From positions 249,001 through 313,000 of the forward strand of contig NZ_CP092827.1 in the NCBI RefSeq assembly GCF_022533585.1: a stretch of DNA of 64,000 nucleotides, read 5' to 3'. Position 1 is the first letter of the stretch. Every line of letters begins with the position of its first letter. This document shows, one piece after another, positions 58,356-64,000 of this stretch. The stretch is from Pseudomonas sp. LS.1a. Its GTDB lineage: Bacteria; Pseudomonadota; Gammaproteobacteria; Pseudomonadales; Pseudomonadaceae. The notes under the pieces were generated by a model that was given only the letters and a program-made list of their open reading frames with translations, was not told where the DNA came from and made no database searches. The position numbers were made by a program, and so were the translations under genes.

Positions 58356-59197
58356 GCTTCACCCCTTACCGGCAGGTCCGGTTGCTTGCAGATACGGTCG
58401 AGCATGATCGCCAGCAGCACGATCGCCAGGCCCGCTTCGAAGCCCAGGGAAATATCGGCGGTGTTCAGTGCGTTGACCACAGGTTTGCCCAAGCCGTCAG
58501 CACCGACCAGGGCGGCAATCACCACCATCGACAGCGACAGCATGATGCACTGGGTAACGCCGGCGGCGATGCTTGGCATCGCGTGCGGCAGTTCAATCCG
58601 GGTGAGCAGCTGGCGTCGCGAGCAGCCAAAGGCCTTGCCGGCGTCCATCAGCTCTTGCGGGACGTCGCAGATGCCCAGGTAGGTGAGGCGGATCGGCGCG
58701 GCGATGGCGAACACCACCGTCGAGATCAGCCCCGGCACCACACCCAGGCCGAACAGGGTCAGGGTGGGGATCAGGTAGACGAAGGTAGGTACCGTCTGCA
58801 TCAGGTCGAGTACCGGGCGCATGGCGGTATAGAACATCGGTTTGTGCGCGGCGACGATGCCCAGCGGCACGCCGATGGCCACGCACACCACCGTGGCGAA
58901 GGTGACCTGCGCCAGGGTTTCCATGGTTTCCTGCCAGTAACCCAGGTTGAGGATCAGCAGAAACGACAGGGCAACGAATGCGGTCAGCGCCCACTTGCGC
59001 TGGATGAAGTGCGCCAAGGCGGCGAACAGAGCGATGAGCACGAACGGATTGAAGAAAGTCAGGGCACTGGTGACGCCATGGATCATGAACTCCAGGCCTT
59101 GCGCGATGGCGTCGAAGTAACTCGCGCCGTTCTGGGTCAGCCACTCGACGAACGACGCGATGTACTGGCCCAGAGGTATTTTCTGATCGATAAGCAT
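58352..59197 (-). CDS. choW: glycine betaine/choline ABC transporter permease
   Basis: A 281-residue inner-membrane permease of the ProW/ChoW class with about six hydrophobic segments. The family block is GIVAAHKPMFYTAMRPVLDLMQTVPTFVYLIPTLTLFGLG and the EAA region LTYLGICDVPQELMDAGKAFGCSRRQLLTRIELPHAMPSIAAGVTQ. The ATG at 59197 has GGAAG about 10 bases upstream. It is between choX (83 bases upstream) and choV (overlapping). Confidence 0.92.
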   Translation of the reverse strand: MLIDQKIPLGQYIASFVEWLTQNGASYFDAIAQGLEFMIHGVTSALTFFNPFVLIALFAALAHFIQRKWALTAFVALSFLLILNLGYWQETMETLAQVTFATVVCVAIGVPLGIVAAHKPMFYTAMRPVLDLMQTVPTFVYLIPTLTLFGLGVVPGLISTVVFAIAAPIRLTYLGICDVPQELMDAGKAFGCSRRQLLTRIELPHAMPSIAAGVTQCIMLSLSMVVIAALVGADGLGKPVVNALNTADISLGFEAGLAIVLLAIMLDRICKQPDLPVRGEA

Positions 59198-59280
59198 GAT
59201 AGCGAGCTTCCACCTGCATAGATTGAAATCACCCGGGGCAGGCACGGGCCTGCCCCGAGGTAGCGCTATTGCGTATTTCG

Positions 59281-60228
59281 TTATTGCGTCAGCTTGGCCT
59301 TGGCCGCCTCAAGGCCGGGTTTGCCATCCACGGTGGTAACGCCGGCCAGCCAGGCCTCCAGTTTGCCTGGGTTGTCCTTGAGCCACTTCTTGGCAGCCGC
59401 CTCGGGTTTCATCTTGTCGTCCAGGACATAGCCCATCATGGTGCTTTCATCCTTGAGCTCGAACGACAGATTCTTCAACAGCTGGCCAACGTTGCTGCAT
59501 TCCTGCACATAACCCTTGCGGGTGTTGGTCAATACGGTCGCCTTGCCGAAGTCGGGGCCGAAGAACTCGTCCCCGCCAGTCAGGTACTGCATCTTGAAGC
59601 GGGTGTTCATCGGGTGCGGTTCCCAGCCGAGGAACACCAGCGCCTCGCCGCGTTTCTGCGCGCGGTCGACCTGCGACAGCATGCCGGCCTCGCTGGACTG
59701 GACGATCTTGAAGCCGGCGTCCTTCAGGCCGAAGGCGTTCTTGTCGATCATGCTCTGGATGGTGCGGTTGCCATCGTTGCCGGGTTCGATGCCGTAGATC
59801 TTGCTGTCGAGTTCTTTCTTGAACTTGGGAATGTCGCTGAAATCCTTCAGGCCCTTGTCATACAGCGCCTGGGGCACCGCCAGGGTGTATTTGGCGTTTT
59901 CCAGGTTGGCGCGCACGGTTTCTACAGTGCCGGCGTCGCGGTATTGCTTGATGTCGTTCTCCATGGTCGGCATCCAGTTGCCGAGAAACACGTCCAGGTC
60001 CTTGCCGGTGGCCAGCGACTTGTAGGTCACCGGTACCGAGATCATGGTGGTGTGGGTCTTGTAACCCAGTGCTTCGAGCACAACGCTGGTGGTCGCGGTG
60101 GTGACCGTGATGTCGGTCCAGCCGACATCCGAGAACCGTACCGTCTGGCATTGCTCGGGTTCGGCGGCCTGTGCCAGCAAAGGCGCGGACAGCAACGCAA
60201 CCAGCAAAAGCGATGGTGAACCTTTCAT
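59281..60228 (-). CDS. choX: glycine betaine/choline-binding periplasmic protein
   Basis: A 315-residue substrate-binding protein, with signal peptide MKGSPSLLLVALLSAPLLAQA and mature start AEPEQCQTVRFSDVGWTDITVTTATTSVVLEALGY. Aromatic residues typical of a quaternary-amine box appear in VFLGNWMPTMENDIK, ALVFLGWEPHPMN and PGNDGN. AGGAG lies 7 bases before the ATG. First gene of the choXWV operon; the shared upstream region holds a 21-bp-period direct repeat. Confidence 0.92.
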   Translation of the reverse strand: MKGSPSLLLVALLSAPLLAQAAEPEQCQTVRFSDVGWTDITVTTATTSVVLEALGYKTHTTMISVPVTYKSLATGKDLDVFLGNWMPTMENDIKQYRDAGTVETVRANLENAKYTLAVPQALYDKGLKDFSDIPKFKKELDSKIYGIEPGNDGNRTIQSMIDKNAFGLKDAGFKIVQSSEAGMLSQVDRAQKRGEALVFLGWEPHPMNTRFKMQYLTGGDEFFGPDFGKATVLTNTRKGYVQECSNVGQLLKNLSFELKDESTMMGYVLDDKMKPEAAAKKWLKDNPGKLEAWLAGVTTVDGKPGLEAAKAKLTQ

Positions 60229-60381
60229 GGATGGACTCCTGTGATTTTGTCTTCGGGTTCGCTTGGGTCGCCGGGCTTTCTCAGGGTCCGGTCGACCAGG
60301 CCTGCAGAGGGCAGGATGCGTGGCCGTGCTTTACGAGTCGCTTTCGATAATCCTCCAGCGCTGGGCAATCGCCTACTGGTG

Positions 60382-60420
60382 GGGTCGTAACCAGTACGGA
60401 ACGGGTCGTATCCAGTATGG
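60382..60420. promoter_or_regulatory. tandem 18-bp repeat, likely AraC-type operator
   Basis: GGGTCGTAACCAGTACGG (60382-60399) is followed by GGGTCGTATCCAGTATGG (60403-60420): 16 of 18 identical, with a period of 21 bases (two helical turns). It lies 154 bases before choX (minus) and about 260 before sdaA (plus). Tandem direct repeats are the normal target of AraC-family dimers, and gbdR is close by. Confidence 0.55.
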
Positions 60421-60459
60421 GCGATGTCGCTTATGGATTTTTCCACCCCTTCAGCCGCA

Positions 60460-60518
60460 TTTTTACGTCACCAGGCCGCCGGAAAGCGGCGAGGCGAGGG
60501 CAGCTCCACACGTAAAAA
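60460..60518. promoter_or_regulatory. 9-bp inverted repeat enclosing a GC hairpin
   Basis: TTTTTACGT (60460-60468) and ACGTAAAAA (60510-60518) are perfect complements; between them GCCGC-CGGAAA-GCGGC (60475-60490) forms a second hairpin. It lies between choX and sdaA. The rest of the 453-base gap shows only the tandem repeat at 60382. Confidence 0.35.
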
Positions 60519-60681
60519 CAGCGCGGCGCTGCTGGACAAAAGTACGTCGGTTGCAGACGGCGAGGGGGGCGGTAAAAGCCCGATGATGCGTGCATTCAAG
60601 GCGGCCCGCTGTTTCAGCCTAGCAGCTGCCCCGCCCTGCGCATGGCGCGCAGAGACAAGCCCAGCAAGAGGTGATTCGATA

Positions 60682-62057
60682 ATGGCCATCAGCGTGTTCG
60701 ACCTGTTCAAGATCGGTGTCGGGCCCTCCAGCTCCCACACCGTCGGCCCCATGCGTGCTGGCGCCCTGTTCGTCCAGGGCCTGCGCGAACGCGGCGAGCT
60801 GGAACGTGTGCAGCGGATCGAAGTGCGCCTGTATGGCTCGCTGTCGGCCACCGGTATCGGTCACGGCACCGACAACGCCACCATCATGGGCCTGATGGGC
60901 GAATGGCCTGACGCCATTGACCCGACCCAGATCGTGCCGCGTATCGCCGACCTGCGTGAAACCAACACCCTGCAGCTGGACAACCGCCTGCCCATCGAAT
61001 TTGTCTGGGCCCGCGACATGCTGCTGCTGGACGAGAACCTGCCGTACCACCCCAACGCCATGACCCTGATTGCCGAAGGCGAGCAGGGCGAGCTGCACCG
61101 CGACACTTACTACTCGGTGGGTGGCGGTTTCGTGGTCGATGCCGCCCAGGCCGCCAGCGGCGTGCTGGATGCCGACCAGACGGTGCTGCCGTACGACTTC
61201 AACAGCGCTGCCGAACTGCTGCGCCTGTGCAAGCAAAACGACCTCAGCGTGTCGCAATTGATGATGGCCAACGAGAAGGTCTGGCGCAGCGAGGAAGAGA
61301 TCCGTGCCGGCCTGTACAAACTCTGGGAGGCCATGCAGGAGTGCGTCAACAATGGCTTGAAGTACGAAGGCACGTTGCCCGGCGGCCTGAACGTGCGCCG
61401 CCGTGCTGCCAAGCTGCACCGCAGCCTGCAGGAAATCGGCAAGCCCAACGTGATCGGCTCGACCATGAGCGCCATGGAATGGGTCAACCTGTTCGCCCTG
61501 GCGGTCAACGAAGAGAACGCCGCCGGCGGGCGCATGGTCACTGCGCCGACCAACGGCGCTGCCGGCATCATTCCGGCGGTGCTGCATTACTACATGCGCT
61601 TCAGTGATGCGGTGAACGAGTCCAGCGTGGTCGACTTCTTCCTCGCCGCTGCGGCAGTGGGCATCCTGTGCAAGAAGAACGCGTCGATTTCCGGTGCCGA
61701 GGTTGGCTGCCAGGGGAAGTCGGCTCGGCCTGTGCCATGGCCGCTGCCGGGCTGGCCGAAGTGCTGGGGGCTACGCCGCCGCAGGTGGAGAACGCCGCTG
61801 AAATTGCCCTGGAACACAACCTGGGCCTGACCTGCGACCCGGTCGGCGGGTTGGTGCAGGTGCCGTGCATCGAGCGCAACGCGATTGCCGCGGTAAAGGC
61901 CATCAACGCAGTGCAGATGGCCCTGCGTGGTGACGGTGAGCATTTCATTTCCCTCGACCAGGTAATCCGCACCATGCGCGATACCGGGGCCGACATGCAC
62001 GACAAGTACAAAGAGACCTCGCGCGGTGGCCTGGCGGTCAGCGCTATCGAATGCTGA
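60682..62057 (+). CDS. sdaA: L-serine dehydratase, apparent frameshift
   Basis: Iron-sulfur L-serine deaminase making pyruvate and ammonia. The start [58 protein letters not shown] and, after the shift, [19 protein letters not shown] and [22 protein letters not shown] are all family blocks with the cluster Cys residues. The frame breaks at GGGG 61713-61716 (residue 345). One extra G gives [23 protein letters not shown] and a 458-residue protein of normal length. AAGAGGTG precedes the ATG. The enzyme completes betaine to glycine to serine to pyruvate. Confidence 0.88.
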
Positions 62058-62071
62058 TAGTTTGATCTGGC

Positions 62072-62159
62072 CTCAAGGCCCCCTTCGCGGGCACGCCCGC
62101 TCCCACAGGAACTGTGCAATCCCTGTGGGAGCGGGCGTGCCCGCGAAGGGGGCCTTGAG
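62072..62159. repeat. REP doublet with perfect 38-bp arms
   Basis: Arms at 62072-62109 and 62122-62159 are exact reverse complements, containing CTTCGCGGGCACGCCCGC, with a 12-base loop. It lies 15 bases after the sdaA stop. Confidence 0.9.
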
Positions 62160-62255
62160 ATTGAAACAGGTGCAGCACAGCTACAAATGTCTCTTTATGG
62201 TGCAAACGACGCATACCGATCGTCGGGTGTCGTTATCAGTGTGGGCGTTGTCGGT

Positions 62256-62271
62256 GACACTCAAGAGTGTC
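62256..62271. promoter_or_regulatory. 16-bp perfect palindrome upstream of gbdR
   Basis: GACACTC-AA-GAGTGTC. The octamer GTGTCGTT also occurs at 62228 and 62268 in direct orientation. It lies about 285 bases before the gbdR start. The remaining part of this 497-base gap holds the REP doublet and nothing else recognised. Confidence 0.35.
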
Positions 62272-62554
62272 GTTTCTGGGCATCCTACACTGCGCGTGTC
62301 ACCAAATTGCTCAGCCGTTACACGCACAACGCCTAGCACGCCTGTTTTGCGAAGATTGGCCAACTCGGTCAAAGCACCTGATTTGCCTAACAAAGGCGTC
62401 GTTTTCAGTTTTTTTGGATAGCCGTTCAATTTCAGGCACGGCGTTTGCGTTGAGATTGGCACCAAAGCCCCTGCACATGAAACCGGGGCCATACATAACA
62501 AGAAATCAGTGCCCGCCTGAGGCACACCCTGCATTTGTGTGAGGAGAAATCGCG

Positions 62555-63659
62555 ATGACGTCGTACACCTCCGGGAACCCAACCCAGAACCGCACAGCCC
62601 CCAGTCCATCGGGTTTCTCCTATTGGACAATTTCACCCTGATTTCCCTGGCGTCGGCCGTCGAGCCGCTGCGCATGGCCAACCAGCTGTCCGGCCGTGAG
62701 CTGTACCGCTGGCACACCCTCACCGCCGATGGTGGGCAGGTGTGGGCCAGCGATGGCTTGCAGATAACCCCTGACGCCGCCATGCACAGTGCGCCCCCAT
62801 CGATACCGTGATTGTCTGTGGCGGCGTGGGCATCCAGCGCAGCGTTACCCGCGAGCATGTCACCTGGTTGCAAACCCAGGCCCGTCAGTCGCGCCGTCTG
62901 GGCGCGGTATGCACTGGCAGCTGGGCCTTGGCCTGTGCCGGGCTGCTGGATGGTTTCGATTGCAGCGTGCACTGGGAATGCCTGGCGGCCATGCAGGAGG
63001 CCTACCCGCGGGTCAACATGAGTACCCGCCTGTTCACCCTCGACCGTAACCGCTTCACCAGCTCTGGCGGCACTGCGCCGCTGGACATGATGCTGCACCT
63101 GATCAGCCGCGACCACGGTCGTGAACTGTCGGCGGCGATCTCCGAAATGTTCGTCTACGAGCGCATCCGCAACGAGCAGGATCACCAGCGCGTGCCACTC
63201 AAGCACATGCTTGGCACCAACCAGCCGAAGCTGCAGGAAATCGTTGCGCTGATGGAGGCCAACCTCGAAGAGCCGATCGACCTGGACGAACTGGCGGTAT
63301 ACGTGTCGGTATCGCGCCGGCAGCTCGAGCGCCTGTTCCAGAAGTACCTGCACTGTTCGCCGTCGCGTTACTACCTGAAGCTGCGCCTGATCCGCGCCCG
63401 GCAGCTGCTGAAGCAGACGCCGATGTCGATCATCGAAGTGGCGTCGGTGTGCGGCTTCGTGTCGACCCCGCACTTCTCCAAGTGCTACCGCGAGTACTTC
63501 GGCATTCCGCCGCGTGACGAGCGCGTGGGTTCCAACACTGCGCAGCAGGTGGCGATGATGCCGATCCCGCAGGCCATGACCCTGTCGCCGCACAGCGGGC
63601 CGATGGCGGCCCTGAGCCAGGCGCGCAACGAGTCGACCTTTGCCAGTGTAAGGCTCTGA
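62555..63659 (+). CDS. gbdR: GbdR-type AraC regulator, two apparent frameshifts
   Basis: AraC-family activator of betaine and dimethylglycine catabolism. An N-terminal DJ-1/glutamine-amidotransferase-like domain (IGFLLLDNFTLISLASAVEPLRMAN ... IVCGGVGIQRSV ... GAVCTGSWALACAGLLDG) is followed by two helix-turn-helices (DLDELAVYVSVSRRQLERLFQKYL; SIIEVASVCGFVSTPHFSKCYREYFGIPP). AGGAGAAATCGCG precedes the ATG at 62555, which reads MTSYTSGNPTQNRTAP and then leaves frame at C5 62598-62602. A second break is at C5 62794-62798 (HSAPP to IDTVIVCGG). One extra C at each gives a 368-residue protein. Confidence 0.87.
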
Positions 63660-63665
63660 AACAGC

Positions 63666-63765
63666 ACTGGCCTCTTCGCGGGTAAACCCGCTCCCACAGG
63701 TACTGCACTGAATTCAAAAGCAGTGCAGTACCTGTGGGAGCGGGTTTACCCGCGAAGAGGCCAGT
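63666..63765. repeat. REP doublet with perfect 45-bp arms
   Basis: Arms 63666-63710 and 63721-63765 are exact reverse complements containing CTTCGCGGGTAAACCCGC and GGTACTGCACTG, with loop AATTCAAAAG. It is the most perfect hairpin in the window, between the converging gbdR and the gene at 63779. Confidence 0.92.
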
Positions 63766-63778
63766 ACAGGAAAACGAA

Positions 63779-64000
63779 TCAGGCGCGCTTGTTGAACTGC
63801 GCCAACGCCGGCAACAGCTGTTTGTCGATGGCCTGGCGCACCGCCGGCAGGATCGTCGCACTGCCGGTATACATCTGCTCCACCATCCCCTTCAGCGCCC
63901 GTGCATTGGGCTCGGTCAGCCCACGCACCACCGCTTCGCAGGCCTGCTCGGCAGTAGCTCCGGCCGGAATCTCGAACCCCCGCGCGCGCAGGTGGCCTGC
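63779..64000 (-). CDS. hypothetical protein, C-terminal 73 residues only
   Basis: A minus-strand frame open to the window edge and ending in TGA at 63779. It encodes 73 residues including FEIPAGATAEQACEAVVRGL, TEPNARALKGMVEQMYTGSA and TILPAVRQAIDKQLLPALAQ before FNKRA. The composition is protein-like, with helical amphipathic segments. The 5' part lies outside. No family recognised. Confidence 0.65.
   Translation of the reverse strand, partial: AGHLRARGFEIPAGATAEQACEAVVRGLTEPNARALKGMVEQMYTGSATILPAVRQAIDKQLLPALAQFNKRA

Overview
This window is chromosomal DNA of a Pseudomonas of the P. putida group. The support is the high GC content, the strongly codon-biased long genes, the gene order gshA-tex-ompR/envZ-rimK-hslR-hslO-pckA-fdhD-nudE-cysQ-dctBD-aguA-hisBHAF-cho-sdaA-gbdR, and about sixteen copies of the short palindromic REP repeats typical of P. 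putida. These repeats sit as inverted doublets at gene ends. No prophage, insertion sequence, CRISPR array or replication origin is visible, so this is mostly core genome.

Layout. 0-8.5 kb: gshA (cut by the window edge), a hotdog thioesterase and tex on the minus strand, divergent from ompR-envZ, then the rimB-like/rimK pair and hslR. 8.5-20 kb: a PAP2 phosphatase, hslO, pckA, a second thioesterase, a glycine-zipper protein, the YdeP-type molybdopterin oxidoreductase with fdhD, the kbp-like BON-LysM protein, yrfG divergent from nudE-cysQ. 20-31.7 kb: dctB-dctD with a coupled thioesterase, an orphan rfbC, aguA behind a promoter with twin palindromes, a TonB receptor with a candidate Fur box, an OprD-family porin and an FMN glutamate-synthase-like protein. 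31.8-40.5 kb: a two-component system divergent from a second TonB receptor, a patch of small genes (DUF3079, orphan HigA-type antitoxin, lipoprotein, DUF3077 gene), tRNA-Thr and a methyltransferase. 40.5-48.3 kb: a four-gene polar amino-acid ABC transporter, gabP, two small unknowns, ppk2 and tRNA-Phe. 48.3-57.2 kb: asmA-mutY-yggX, an OFA-type MFS transporter and hisB-hisH-DUF2164-hisA-hisF. 57.2-64 kb: glycine betaine/choline ABC transporter choVWX, L-serine dehydratase and the AraC-type regulator GbdR, which together form a uptake, catabolism and control block for choline, betaine and the serine derived from them.

Two observations stand out. First, about 120 nt upstream of the DUF3077 gene (38516-38651) form two long crossing helices plus a UUCG hairpin, which looks like a structured pseudoknotted RNA or repeated element. 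Second, five single-base deletions in G or C runs of 4-5 break ppk2, the OFA transporter, sdaA and gbdR (twice). Adding one base at each restores a family-typical protein. The common pattern points to homopolymer sequencing errors rather than five independent mutations, and these genes should be read as probably intact in the organism.

All calls come from reading sequence and from family knowledge; no database search was run.
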